DNA from: Methylomonas aurea
GTDB lineage: Bacteria; Pseudomonadota; Gammaproteobacteria; Methylococcales; Methylomonadaceae
Assembly (NCBI RefSeq): GCF_024505045.1
Contig: NZ_JANIBM010000003.1
Span: 62,001 to 126,000, forward strand
Length of the DNA stretch: 64,000 bases
Reading direction: 5' to 3'
Shown here: positions 8,171 to 18,600 of the stretch, in pieces
Position numbering within the stretch: the stretch's first letter is position 1
How the letters are laid out: the number at the start of each line of letters is the position of its first letter
Program-made: the position numbers and the translations under genes
The notes under the pieces: model-generated
Seen by the model: the letters and a program-made list of their open reading frames with translations, nothing else
The model's database searches: none
Told to the model about the DNA's origin: nothing

Positions 8171-11100
8171 ATGAAATATAGCCAAACCACCGTCGGACTC
8201 GTCACATCGCTATTGGCTGCGGCATCTGCATCCGCGGCGGCGTCTGACACCGCACAGATCGCAATAAAGTCCCAGCAAAACCTTAGCCGTATGCAAGGGG
8301 CGCTGGGCATCGACGAAAACCATAGCTTTCAGTTGCGCAGCCTGAACCAGGATAAACTGGGCCAGACCCACGTCCGCTTGCAACAGTTTTACAACGGCAT
8401 TCGCGTCTGGGGCGGCGAGGTCATCACCCATACCGCAGCCAACCAACAGGAGCGTGCGCCCACCTCGACGCTCAGGCAGGACATTCGGCTCGATACCTCG
8501 CCCAAATTGTCGAGTTCCGATGCCTTAGCCGTTGTTCGAAAAGACATCGCTCCGCGCACAGGTTTTGCGATCGGGCCGCTAACGGAACTCGTGGTGTATC
8601 CGGAGACGGTTAGACGAGTTTTACCCCGCAAAACCCTGGTTGCCGAAAGCAAGTTGAATGCGGAAGATTTCACCAGCGAGGTAAAAGGCTATCAGTTGGC
8701 CTATTACGTCCACACCGAATTGGAAAGCCCGGGCGATACCCGACACACCGATTATCTGATCAATGCCCATACCGGCGCGATCATCGAGAAGTGGGATAGC
8801 TTGCAGACCGCTAACGCCGTCGGTACCGGCAAAAGCCAATACAGCGGCACAGTCGCTCTCAACACCAATAGTTTGGCAAGCGGATTCGAATTGCGGGATT
8901 TGACCCGGCCGGCCAGCGGCGGCAATCTGGTGTACAACCTGGATCATGCCACGTCGGGTACCGGCGCGATCTACACCGATTCCGACAACGCCTGGGGCGA
9001 CGGTGTCAATTTCAAGGAAGACCCGGAACCGACGACGTCCGCCAACGGCCAGACCGCTGCGGTCGATGCGGCATACGGTCTGCAAATCACTTGGGATATG
9101 TACAAAAATGTGTTCGGGCGCAATGGCATCGATGGTCTGGGTTCCGCTAGCTATGCCCGCGTCCATTACGACTTTGCCTACGATAACGCCTTCTATTCCG
9201 ACAGTTGCCGGTGCGTTACCTATGGCGATGGCACTAAACTGCAGTCGCTGACTTCGCTGGATGTCGCCGCCCATGAATTTGCCCACGGCGTGTGCTCGAC
9301 CACTGCTGGCCTGATTTACAACAAGGAGTCAGGCGGGTTGAACGAGGCCAATTCCGACATCATCGGGGCGATGGCCGAATTTTATGCCAGAGGCGCCAAC
9401 GGCCAGGGCAACCTCATTCCGGACACCGGCGGCACCTGGACCCAAGGCGAGCAAATCACCACGCCCGCCTATCCGTTAAAAATGCGTTTCCTTTACAAAC
9501 CGAGCAAGGACGGCCACAGCGCCGACGCCTGGAGTCCGACCTTGCAAAATCTGGACGTGCACTACAGTTCCGGGCCGATGAACCGTGCCTTTTATTTTCT
9601 GAGCCAGGGTGCGACCACCAGTGGCGATACCTCGAGCAGCTATCTGCCGCAGGGCATGAAAGGGATCGGTAACGACAAGGCGGCGAAAATCTGGTTTCGC
9701 GCCTTGACGACCTATATGACCCCGTCAACCGACTACCTCGGCGCCCGAATCGCCAATATTCAGGCGGTAAGAGATTTATTTCCGGCCTCTGGGCCGGAGG
9801 AAGTCGCGGTATGGAATGCCTTTGCCGCCATTAATGTCGGCAACGCGTGGTCGGGACCCGATTCGCCGCCCGCAGTAACGGTGAGCGAATCCGGAACCAA
9901 GGGTACCTTGACGTTTTCCGCGACCGCGAGCGACGACAATGGCGTAGTCAAGCTTGAATTTTTGCTCGATGGCAGTTTGGTCGGTTCGAAAACAGCGCCG
10001 CCTTATACGATGACCTACGACTCGCTGATGCAGGACGACGGCAGCCATACCCTGGTGGCCAAAGCGACCGATACCACGGGCCAGTACAGCACCGCGTCGA
10101 TGGCGTTTACCATTGCCAACGGCCAGTTGATTCGCAACGGCAGTTTCGAAAAGGGTTATGGCGTGGGTTGGTCGAATACCACCGGCATGCAGATCGGCGC
10201 GATTTTGAATCAGACGCCCTACGACGGGACCAAAATGGCCAAGTTTTGCGGCACCGGCTCGCAAATGAGCGTCAGTCTGTTCCAAACCGTCACCATCCCG
10301 GCCAATGCGGCGTCGGCGTTCTTGAGCTTTGCGTTGCATATCGAAACCAAGGAAACTTCCGGCACCGCCCGCGACACGCTCAACGTGCAGATTCGCAATC
10401 CGGCGGGAACCATCCTGAAAAATTTGGCGACCTATAGCAACCTGCAGGCTGTGCCCGGTTACCAGCTTTATAGCCTCGATCTGTCCGCCTATAAAGGCCA
10501 GACCGTTCAGGTCTATTTCGTCGGGGCCGAGGACGCGGCGTTGGCTACCGGCTTTATCCTGGACAAGGTGAATCTGCTGGTCGGCGAGGGCGGCGGCAGC
10601 GTCGATCGGGAAGCTCCCGTGGTCGCTGCCAGCGAGAGCGGGTCCAGCGGCACGATTACCTTGTCCGCCACAGCCACGGACAACGTCGGCGTGAGCAAGG
10701 TCGAGTTTTATGTCGACGGCCTGCTCAAGGGCAGCGACGAAAGCTCGCCCTACAGCGTCGCACTGGATAGCCGAGTCCTGGCCAAAGGAAGCCATACGCT
10801 GCTGGCCAAAGCATATGACGCAGCCGGCAACGTGGGCAGTTCGACCCCCGTCGCTTTCAGCATCGACAATACTACGGCGGATAGCGAACCGCCGTTGATT
10901 TCGGTCAGCGCCAGCGGCAGCAGCGGTGCGATCAGTTTCAGTGCGGTCGCCAGCGATAACGTCGGCGTAAGCAAGGTCGAGTTCTTGGTTGACGGCACCT
11001 TAAAAGGTACCGATACCGCCGCGCCTTACGGTATGACCCTGGATTCGCTGACGCTTGGCGACGGCAATCATGTCCTGCTTGGTAAGGCCTACGATATCGC

Positions 11101-11518
11101 CGGCAATATCGGCGCCTCCAGCTCCGTGGCGTTTACCATCAATAATGGCGGTCCGATTGCCACCGCTTACACCGAGGTCGAGAACAACGGCTCAACCCGC
11201 TTGGCGAATAAGGTCGGCGACAGCGTCACCAAGATCACCGGTTTCATCGGCAATGCCAACGATCAGGATTATTTCAAGATCAACGTGGCCGCCGGGCGCA
11301 CTTTGACGGTCAATATGACCGGGCCGGCGCGGGATTACGACCTTTATTTGCTGAGCAGCGCCGGCAAAACCCTGCGAACCAGTGCCAACGTCGGCCCCAG
11401 CGAAGCGGTCGCCTACAAGAATGCCAGTGCAACGACTGCCAGTTATTTCATCAAAGTGGTTGCGTTTGGTGGCGCTTATGCCGTGACAGAGCCTTACAAC
11501 CTTGCCATAAATCGGTAA
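8171..11518 (+). CDS. Secreted M4-family (thermolysin/vibriolysin-like) metalloprotease with Ig-like and PPC domains
   Basis: A 1115-residue exported zinc protease; an AGGAG at 8160 precedes the ATG. Order: Ala/Ser-rich signal peptide (1-25), FTP/PepSY-type propeptide (about 40-190), M4 catalytic domain with the zinc motif HEFAH (H368, H372) and the third ligand E392 in GGLNEANSD at the spacing seen in thermolysin, then an Ig-like module (about 570-655), a jelly-roll-like module (about 656-805), two more Ig-like modules (about 815-1000; each with FxVDGxLKG and SHTLLAKAYD-like lines) and a C-terminal PPC domain (about 1005-1115, ending in a DYFKINV...YDLYL pattern). It probably degrades extracellular protein and binds surfaces by its tail. 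A hairpin separates it from the next gene. Confidence 0.92.
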   Translation: MKYSQTTVGLVTSLLAAASASAAASDTAQIAIKSQQNLSRMQGALGIDENHSFQLRSLNQDKLGQTHVRLQQFYNGIRVWGGEVITHTAANQQERAPTSTLRQDIRLDTSPKLSSSDALAVVRKDIAPRTGFAIGPLTELVVYPETVRRVLPRKTLVAESKLNAEDFTSEVKGYQLAYYVHTELESPGDTRHTDYLINAHTGAIIEKWDSLQTANAVGTGKSQYSGTVALNTNSLASGFELRDLTRPASGGNLVYNLDHATSGTGAIYTDSDNAWGDGVNFKEDPEPTTSANGQTAAVDAAYGLQITWDMYKNVFGRNGIDGLGSASYARVHYDFAYDNAFYSDSCRCVTYGDGTKLQSLTSLDVAAHEFAHGVCSTTAGLIYNKESGGLNEANSDIIGAMAEFYARGANGQGNLIPDTGGTWTQGEQITTPAYPLKMRFLYKPSKDGHSADAWSPTLQNLDVHYSSGPMNRAFYFLSQGATTSGDTSSSYLPQGMKGIGNDKAAKIWFRALTTYMTPSTDYLGARIANIQAVRDLFPASGPEEVAVWNAFAAINVGNAWSGPDSPPAVTVSESGTKGTLTFSATASDDNGVVKLEFLLDGSLVGSKTAPPYTMTYDSLMQDDGSHTLVAKATDTTGQYSTASMAFTIANGQLIRNGSFEKGYGVGWSNTTGMQIGAILNQTPYDGTKMAKFCGTGSQMSVSLFQTVTIPANAASAFLSFALHIETKETSGTARDTLNVQIRNPAGTILKNLATYSNLQAVPGYQLYSLDLSAYKGQTVQVYFVGAEDAALATGFILDKVNLLVGEGGGSVDREAPVVAASESGSSGTITLSATATDNVGVSKVEFYVDGLLKGSDESSPYSVALDSRVLAKGSHTLLAKAYDAAGNVGSSTPVAFSIDNTTADSEPPLISVSASGSSGAISFSAVASDNVGVSKVEFLVDGTLKGTDTAAPYGMTLDSLTLGDGNHVLLGKAYDIAGNIGASSSVAFTINNGGPIATAYTEVENNGSTRLANKVGDSVTKITGFIGNANDQDYFKINVAAGRTLTVNMTGPARDYDLYLLSSAGKTLRTSANVGPSEAVAYKNASATTASYFIKVVAFGGAYAVTEPYNLAINR

Positions 11519-11525
11519 AGCGAGC

Positions 11526-11561
11526 ATCGCGAGAGGCGGCCGCTCGGCCAACTCTCGCGAT
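11526..11561 (+). terminator. Long GC-rich hairpin after the M4 protease gene
   Basis: ATCGCGAGAG (11526-11535) pairs perfectly with CTCTCGCGAT (11552-11561), and the loop itself holds GGCCG-CT-CGGCC. It begins eight bases after the protease stop. There is no U-run, so it may attenuate or stabilise the upstream mRNA rather than terminate fully. Confidence 0.5.
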
Positions 11562-11587
11562 TCCGGCCGCACATTCGGAGGAAACCT

Positions 11588-12010
11588 ATGTTCCGAGCGT
11601 TATATCGATACGTTGCCTTGGCCTTGTTTTGCACCGGATTGAGCGGGGCGGCGGGACAATCCGGCAAGGTTTTGCCGGATCTGGCATTTACCGTTGGCCT
11701 CGGCGATACGGTTACGGTCGACGGCGAGGATTTACGAATCAAATTCAAGGCGGTGTCGGAGGATTCGCGCTGTCCGGCAAATGCGGTTTGCATGTGGGCG
11801 GGTAATGCCCGGATAGAACTCGAAATCGTTGTTGCCGACGGCCAACCCTTATCGCAGGTATTGAATACGGAAGACCCGGCGCAAGCGATACGTTTCAGGC
11901 GTCACACCTTGCATTTGATCTCGTTACAACCGGCAAGAATCGACGGGGTAGTGCTTAAGCCGGAGGATTATCGGCTTACGTTAATCTTGCGGAGAAAGTC
12001 CCCTGGTTGA
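11588..12010 (+). CDS. Secreted protein of unknown function with SRCP...CMWAG motif
   Basis: A 140-residue protein with a strong GGAGGA ribosome site at 11577 and a clear signal peptide ending near GAAG. The mature part holds exactly two cysteines, in DSRCPANAVCMWAGNA, a motif seen in many small bacterial exported proteins of unknown role; the cysteines probably form a disulfide. The rest looks like an all-beta domain (repeated V-x-L-x-I strands, LTLIL at the end). It lies between the M4 protease and the subtilase on the same strand. A role as inhibitor or accessory of the neighbouring proteases is possible from the location only; there is no sequence evidence for it. Confidence 0.78.
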   Translation: MFRALYRYVALALFCTGLSGAAGQSGKVLPDLAFTVGLGDTVTVDGEDLRIKFKAVSEDSRCPANAVCMWAGNARIELEIVVADGQPLSQVLNTEDPAQAIRFRRHTLHLISLQPARIDGVVLKPEDYRLTLILRRKSPG

Positions 12011-12115
12011 AACGGCGCCGTCGGTTTCGGCAATTCAGCGCCGTCAGGGCTTGGCGCTGCAACAGATGGCGCCGGGTAGTTGGCGGTAATTTCCGCAGGA
12101 TTTGGGGGAGCAACC

Positions 12116-14200
12116 ATGAACAAAAATTTGACCTTTCCGATTCGCCTGCTGATTACGCTGTCGGCTGCGCTGGGCGGCGGATTTATTGCAAGTTGTAGCG
12201 TCGACGCTCCGCAAGCCCCGGTTATGGCTGGACCGACGCCGGCGGTTTCAACTCGACAAGCGAGCAGAGCGGGTGGAAGCGATGTCGTCGACGCGCTGCA
12301 AAAAGACGCCTACGGCATTATCGTTCATAAAAACGCGGCGCCGGATGCCTACATCGTTCAGTTCAAAGACGATAGGGTCGTACCCGCGGGCCAAAATCTG
12401 ATTTTGAACATGAATGCGGCAAAAAGTCTGGCAAACCGGGTGGTTGAAGACAACCTACTCAAAACCGTGAAGATGGGCCACGTCTTCAATGCGGCGATCA
12501 GGGGCTTTTCCGCCAGGATGACACAAGCGGACGCCGCGGCTCTGGTCAAAGACCCTCGCGTTTTGCTGGTCGAGCAGGATGCCTACGTTCATGTCGACAA
12601 GGTTTACCCGAATCCCGGTTGGGCGTTGGACCGTATCGACCAGGCCAGTCCGACGTTGAACAATTCGTTTGCGACCGAGCTGACCGGGGCGGGCGTTCAT
12701 ATTTATAACCTCGACCAAGGTGCGCTGCCCGGCCATAGCGAGTTTAGCGGGAGGCTGCTGTGCGGCGCCAACCAAAGCCCTGACATTCAAAGCGGTATTG
12801 CCGCAGGCTGTGTCGCGGGCGATGTAACCGCCATCAGCAATATCGCTATCGCGCGCAGCGCCCGCTATACTCCGACGCCGGCCGCCGTCAGCGGAAACAA
12901 AATCGTCGTCGGCATCGCCGGTGGCAGCGGCGATGCCGATCTTTACGTACGCAAAGGCAGCCCGCCCACCACCTCGAGCTACGATTGCCGCCCTTACGAT
13001 TCGGGCAATACGGAAACTTGCGACATGTCCGCGCAGGGCGCAGGGACTTACTACATCATGGTTTACGGCTACCGTGCCGTGAGCGGACTGACGCTGCAAA
13101 GTTACGATGCCTGCGCCGCCGCCGGCCAGGGTAGTTATGGCAACGCCTGCGCCAGCGGCAAAGCCGGGCCGCACGGTACCGCCACGCTCAGCCTCTCCGG
13201 CGGAGCCAGCGCCGGCGTCGCCAAATCGGCCATTCTGCATAGCGTTCGTACCATGCCCAATTCGGGCTATGGGCTGTTGTCGGACCAGGTCGCGGGGTTT
13301 AACTGGGTGTTGGAGAATAAAGGTTCGAATATTGCCGTGATCAACTTCAGTATCGGCGAGGATGGCGTTTACGCTACCGAAGACAATGCCATCGCCGCCT
13401 GTGTCGATGCCGGCATATTCGTTGCTGTCGCCGCCGGGAATGCCGGGGCAGACGCAGCGATAACCTCGCCGGGCTCGTCGCCCGACGCCTTCGTGGTGGG
13501 CGCCACCGCGCAGGGCGATAGCGTCGCCGATTACTCGAATTGGGGCGCGGCGGTGGATATCTGGGCGCCGGGCAGTAATGTGCGGGTCGCCACCGACGGC
13601 TCGGCAACCGCTTTTAGCGCCGACGACGGCACGTCGTTCGCGGCCCCGCTCGCGGCCGGCGTCGCGGCGCTTTATCGTGGGCAGAACCCCAACGCCACGG
13701 TCGCCGAAGTTAAACAGGCGATGCTCAATGCCGCCGCTAACGGCAAGATCAGCGGCAATTTAGGCCCAGCCGGCAATGCGGCGCCGAATTTACTACTGCA
13801 AAGCTTTGGTACTCGCTGCGGCGATAGCGTATGTAACGGCGCCGAGACAGCCGCCAGTTGCGCCGGGGATTGCCAAGGCGGCGCCGGCGGCAATTGTCCC
13901 GGGGCGAATTGCACAACCTGGCCGCAAACCAATCTGTCGATTGGCCGCAATCAAATGGCGCCGATTGGGACCGTTACCTGCAACAATCCGCAGATTACTG
14001 CGGCGGGCGGAAGCCCGGACGCCGATCTCTACGTCAAGGTGGGCGGCTGGCCGAGCTATGCGAGCAAGAACTGCGTATCGGAGTCATCCAGCAATACCGA
14101 GGCTTGCAGCATGACCCAAGGGAACGTCAAATACTTCATCAGCCTGTATGGCTACAACAGCGCGCCGTCCGGCGTGACGGTTGCTGTCCTCTGCCGCTAG
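12116..14200 (+). CDS. Subtilisin-like serine protease (S8), lipoprotein, with an inserted PPC-like domain
   Basis: About 694 residues from the ATG at 12116, with GGGGGAG just upstream; the frame open from 12080 is not needed. A lipoprotein signal ends at IASC. An I9-like propeptide (about 75-155) with AYIVQFKDD leads into the catalytic domain: D200 (NLDQG), H353 (PHGTATLS), N442 (AAGNAG) and S507 (GTSFAAP). Asp and His are 153 residues apart instead of the usual 30 or so, because a PPC-like beta domain (about 250-330, GDADLYVRKG...GTYYIMVYGY) is inserted there. A Cys-rich CGDSVCNGAET segment and a second PPC-like domain (about 600-694, DADLYVKVGG...YFISLYGY) end the protein. All four catalytic residues remain, so activity is expected. 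Confidence 0.9.
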   Translation: MNKNLTFPIRLLITLSAALGGGFIASCSVDAPQAPVMAGPTPAVSTRQASRAGGSDVVDALQKDAYGIIVHKNAAPDAYIVQFKDDRVVPAGQNLILNMNAAKSLANRVVEDNLLKTVKMGHVFNAAIRGFSARMTQADAAALVKDPRVLLVEQDAYVHVDKVYPNPGWALDRIDQASPTLNNSFATELTGAGVHIYNLDQGALPGHSEFSGRLLCGANQSPDIQSGIAAGCVAGDVTAISNIAIARSARYTPTPAAVSGNKIVVGIAGGSGDADLYVRKGSPPTTSSYDCRPYDSGNTETCDMSAQGAGTYYIMVYGYRAVSGLTLQSYDACAAAGQGSYGNACASGKAGPHGTATLSLSGGASAGVAKSAILHSVRTMPNSGYGLLSDQVAGFNWVLENKGSNIAVINFSIGEDGVYATEDNAIAACVDAGIFVAVAAGNAGADAAITSPGSSPDAFVVGATAQGDSVADYSNWGAAVDIWAPGSNVRVATDGSATAFSADDGTSFAAPLAAGVAALYRGQNPNATVAEVKQAMLNAAANGKISGNLGPAGNAAPNLLLQSFGTRCGDSVCNGAETAASCAGDCQGGAGGNCPGANCTTWPQTNLSIGRNQMAPIGTVTCNNPQITAAGGSPDADLYVKVGGWPSYASKNCVSESSSNTEACSMTQGNVKYFISLYGYNSAPSGVTVAVLCR

Positions 14201-14443
14201 GGCCAATTCAGCATATTCTGCACCGGAACGGTAGCTTCTTCAGCCGAACTTCGCCGGCTTCGGGATTGGAACACGCAACCGGCTGTGCGGCTGCCAACGG
14301 CTTTTTTCCGCCGCTCGTGCCGATACCGCGCCCGACCCGCAGGCTCCTTTTTGTGCGCAGCCGTTTTCCAGGTTCCGGCCGGGGCGGTTTTTCTTGGTAA
14401 GCTATGCAGCCATTTCAACCAATGCTTGCCAACGGAGTTATAG

Positions 14444-14845
14444 ATGACCACGATTTTTCGCCTTACCGCCGCCTTGTTGTTAAGCCTGAGCGCCGACAGC
14501 GTTTACGCTTACGGCAGCGGCCAAAGTTCGAGCCATTGCGATAAGCCGGCGTTTTCCGAGTTTCAACCGACGCCCAACAAATATTTGCAGTCGTTCCAGG
14601 AATTCTCGCTGTCGGCATCGGCCAACACGACGCCGGCGTCCATCGTCGTGCACGTTAGCGCCGGCGATATCAAGTACGAGTATACGGCCAAGGAACTCTA
14701 TATCAGCCAGCACAAGAGCGGGCGCTACGACATACGCGGCAAGATAGAGCGACCGATAGAGCACGGTTTCGTCAGGGTTAGCGTGACGGCCCACAGCAAG
14801 CCGGGCTGCGAGAAAACCGACGGCTTTTTGGTCAGGATCCAATAA
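14444..14845 (+). CDS. Small secreted protein, function unknown
   Basis: A 133-residue protein with a signal peptide ending near VYAYG. The mature part has two cysteines (residue 32 and close to the C-terminus) likely to be disulfide-bonded, and several alternating hydrophobic strands, which suggests a small beta-rich periplasmic or extracellular domain. I do not recognise a family. ATG at 14444 is preceded by GGAG at 14431. It is the last gene of the protease block; a 243-base gap before it suggests its own promoter. It converges on the peroxiredoxin gene, with a small hairpin between the two stops. Confidence 0.68.
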   Translation: MTTIFRLTAALLLSLSADSVYAYGSGQSSSHCDKPAFSEFQPTPNKYLQSFQEFSLSASANTTPASIVVHVSAGDIKYEYTAKELYISQHKSGRYDIRGKIERPIEHGFVRVSVTAHSKPGCEKTDGFLVRIQ

Positions 14846-14850
14846 GGCTC

Positions 14851-14871
14851 CGGCCGGCGGCAAACCGGCCG
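14851..14871. terminator. Hairpin between convergent genes
   Basis: CGGCCGG (14851) pairs with CCGGCCG (14865) across a seven-base loop, exactly between two convergent stops. No U-run on either side, so termination is only possible. Confidence 0.35.
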
Positions 14872-14875
14872 TATG

Positions 14876-15409
14876 TTAAGGCTTGGTTTGCAATTGCTTC
14901 AGCGCCGCCGCCACTTTTTGCGCGTCCATGGCCGGATCGACGTCGTCATCGATCCGGCGTACCTTCAAGTCGGGATCGATTAGGAAGGTCCAGCGTTTGG
15001 CCATGGTTAAAACTGGCATTTTCGCGCCGTAAGCCTCGATAACCTTGGCGTCGGGGTCGGATAGCAGCGTGAAGCCGAGTTTATGTTCGCGGTGGAAATT
15101 GGCCAAATCGGCAACGGAATCGGTACTTATGCCGTAAACCTCGGCACCTTGCTGGCGGATGGCTTGAATCGCGTCGCGGAAGGCGCAGGCTTGGGCGGTG
15201 CATCCCGGCGTCCCGGCTTTCGGATAAAAATACAATACGGTCCAGCCGTTGCCGCGGCGCGCGTTCAAATCGAAATCGCCGCCGCTGTGGGTTTTGACTT
15301 GAAACGCCGGGGCGGAATCGCCAACCTGCAATTGTTCGGCAGCAGCCGACGGCAGCCGGCAACACAACAGCATTAGCGGGATCAACACGGTAATCAGTTT
15401 TTTCATCAA
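14876..15409 (-). CDS. Periplasmic peroxiredoxin (BCP/PrxQ type)
   Basis: A 177-residue thiol peroxidase. The sequence starts with a signal peptide (residues 1-24, AAAEQ cleavage area), so the enzyme acts in the periplasm, which is unusual for the normally cytoplasmic BCP/PrxQ group. The active site GTPGCTAQACAFRD holds the peroxidatic cysteine and, five residues later, the resolving cysteine of the PrxQ alpha-2 type. YFYPKAGTPGC and ISTDSVADLANF are family landmarks. It would reduce hydrogen peroxide or lipid peroxides with electrons from a thioredoxin-like protein. MM at the start allows 15409 or 15406. It stands alone on this strand. Confidence 0.88.
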   Translation of the reverse strand: MMKKLITVLIPLMLLCCRLPSAAAEQLQVGDSAPAFQVKTHSGGDFDLNARRGNGWTVLYFYPKAGTPGCTAQACAFRDAIQAIRQQGAEVYGISTDSVADLANFHREHKLGFTLLSDPDAKVIEAYGAKMPVLTMAKRWTFLIDPDLKVRRIDDDVDPAMDAQKVAAALKQLQTKP

Positions 15410-15654
15410 ATCCTCCTCGGAAGAGTGGCGAAATCGGTGCTGGCGTCGGCCATTGTCGGTGAAGCAGGGCGGTTACGGTAGCATTTGTTGACCGGCGGCG
15501 AAAAAAAGTTGTGCCGTGCCGCTAAGTTCCGGCGCCGGACGCGCGGCGGCGTAGCCGGCAGTATGGAATAATCGTCTCGTTTGCAGCAGGTGTTTTGCCG
15601 GCACGGCGTCCGGTCCGCCCGACGCCTTTAGGTTTAACACCAAGGAATACCCCC

Positions 15655-18600
15655 ATGATTTGGCAGCGCCGTCATTCCCGTCTATCGGTTAGCGTTTGGA
15701 GCAGTGCGCTGGCCTTGCTGTTGCTTGCCGGTGCGGTTGCCTATTGCATTCACTACGAAAATCGGATCGGCCATGTCTTCCGCCATGAGGGCGACGCGTA
15801 CCGTCTGGTCGACGAATTGGCTAAAACTTCAGACGATGCGTGGCGGATGGCGCTCGGCTACATCATCAGCGGCGATCCGGAATACCGGCACCGATACCGG
15901 GACGTCGCGGAAATTCGCGACGGCCGCCGATTGGAGGCCTTGTCTGCGGCCGGATTCACCGCCGCGGAGCTGGCGCAACTGGCGGAAGCGAAAGGCCTGG
16001 CCGCGCAGTTGGCGCAGATCGAGCTTGCGGCGATGCAACTGGCCGAAACCGGCGGCACAGCGGATGCTGCGAACCGTTACCGGGCGGCGTCCATGCTGGA
16101 AAGCCAGCCTTATCGCCAGGCTTACGCGGATTGGAGACATGTCGTCGGGGAAGCGGGCAGCATGGTAAGGACGCGTAGCGAGCGGCTGGCTCGGCAACAG
16201 GCCGAAATGGCTTGGCTGCTGCGGCTTAGCGTCGCCCTCGCAGGTCTGATGCTGGTATGGGCTTTGTGGCGGGTCTACCGTGCCGTCTATGCCACCCTGG
16301 GGGCATCGCCGGAACAAGTGTGTGAACAAATCGCCGAATTGGGCCGCGGCGATTTCAGCCAGGCTTTACCGGTGCCGCCGGAGTTGCGCGATAGCGTGTT
16401 GGGATGGTTGTCGGAAACCCAGCGCCAATTGGCCCGGATCGACGCCGACCGCCGCAACGCCGAGGCGAAAACCCAGCGCCTGACCCAGCTTTACGCCGCG
16501 TTGAGCCAATGTAACCAAGCTATCGTCCGTTGCAATTCCGAAGCCGAATTGTTTCCGCAAATTTGCCGCGACGCCGTTATGTTCGGCGGTATGAAAATGG
16601 CCTGGATCGGCATGTTGGATCAAACCGGGCAAACGTTGGTGCCGGTGGCGAGTTACGGTAGCGGCATCGAATATCTTTCCGGCATTAGCATCGGCGTCGA
16701 TGCCAAACCCAGCAACGGTTACGGCCCGACCGGAACCGCGCTGCGCGAGGATAAGGCTTACTGGTGTCAGGACTATCTGAACGATCCGGCCACGGCGGCT
16801 TGGCACGAACGCGGCGTCCAATTCGGCTGGCGGGCGTCGGCGGCGTTACCGTTGCACAAAAACGGCGTACCGGTCGGAACCCTTAATTTGTACGCCGATA
16901 GCGTCAACGCGTTCGATTTCGCCGCCCGCAACTTGCTGCTGGAAATGGCGATGGACATCGACCACGCCTTGAAGGGGTTCGAGCGCGAGGCCGAGCGCCA
17001 GCACGCCCTGCAAATGGAAATCTTGCGCACCTTCATGCTGGAACGGCTGAACAGCGGCGGTTCGTTGCGGGAGTTGCTGGACGAAGTGGTACGCAAACTG
17101 GAAAGCGCGATGCCGGATTGTATTTGTTCGATATTGCTGTTGGACGAAGGCGGGCGGCATTTGCGTGTTGCCGCGGCGCCTGGGTTGCCGGACTTTTACA
17201 ACCGGGCAATTGACGGTGTCGAAATAGGCCCCGGAGTCGGCTCTTGCGGCAATACCGCATTTACCGGCCAACGTACTGTTGTCGCCGATATCGCTCGACA
17301 TCCGTATTGGGAAAGTTTTAAAGAGTTGGCGGCGCAAGCCGGCTTGGCCGCCTGCTGGTCCGAGCCGATTTTGGGTTCCGCCAAAAAAGTGCTGGGTACC
17401 TTTGCCATTTACCAGCACTATCCGGCGTCTCCGGACAATTTTGCATTACGTCTGTTGGATATGGTTGCCCATTTCGTGGCGTTGGCCATCGAGCGCAAGC
17501 AGGCCGAGGAGCACATTTATCACCTGGCCAATTACGATCCGTTGACCGGCCTGCCCAACCGCGGCCAGCTTAACAACCATTTGAAATATGCGCTGGGTTT
17601 GGCGAGACGTACCAACGGCCAACTGGCATTGATGTTTCTGGATATCGACCATTTCAAAGACGTCAACGACACGTTGGGGCACAGCATCGGCGACGCCCTG
17701 CTGGTCGAATTGGCCAAGCGTTTGCGCGCCGCGTTGCGTGCCGAGGATATCGTTACCCGGCTGGGCGGCGACGAGTTCATCGTGCTGTTGCCCGGCGCCA
17801 ATGCCAACGCTGCCGCCTACATCGCGCAAAAATTGCTGGACGCGATTTCCGCGCCGTTCCGAATCGAGCACTACGATTTGAACATGAGCGCATCGATCGG
17901 CATCGCGCTATATCCGAACGACGGCGAGGATCTGGAAACCTTATCCAAAAGCGCCGATACCGCGATGTACCGGGTGAAATTGGAAGGCCGCCACGGTTGC
18001 CGCTTCTTCACGCCGGAAATGCACGCTAATTCGGCGCGCAATCTGCAGTTGGTCAACGGCCTGCGCCATGCGTTGGAGCGCGGCGAACTGGAGTTGCACT
18101 ATCAGCCGCAACTGTCGTTGAAAACCGGCGCAGTCACCGGTGCCGAAGCTTTGTTGCGCTGGCGGCATCCGGAGTTGGGCCAGGTCTCGCCGGCCGAATT
18201 CATTCCGGTCGCCGAGGATAGCGGGCTGATTTTGCCTATCGGCGAATGGGTGATCAGAACCGCGGTGCGCCAAGCCAGGCAGATTATGGCGGACGGGCTG
18301 GGGCCGCTGGTCATGGCGGTGAATCTGTCCGCGGTCCAATTCAGCCAACCGACTTTGCCGGAACTGGTTGGCAGCATTCTGGACCAGGAAGGGTTGCCGC
18401 CCGAATATCTGGAGCTGGAATTGACCGAACGGGTAGCGATGAACCAACCGCAAGCCGCGATTGCCGCGATGGACAATCTGCACCGGCGCGGCATCCGGAT
18501 GTCGATCGACGATTTCGGCACCGGATATTCGTCGTTGAGCTACCTGAAGAAATTCAAAGTCTACAAATTGAAAATCGACCAGTCGTTCGTGCGCGATATC

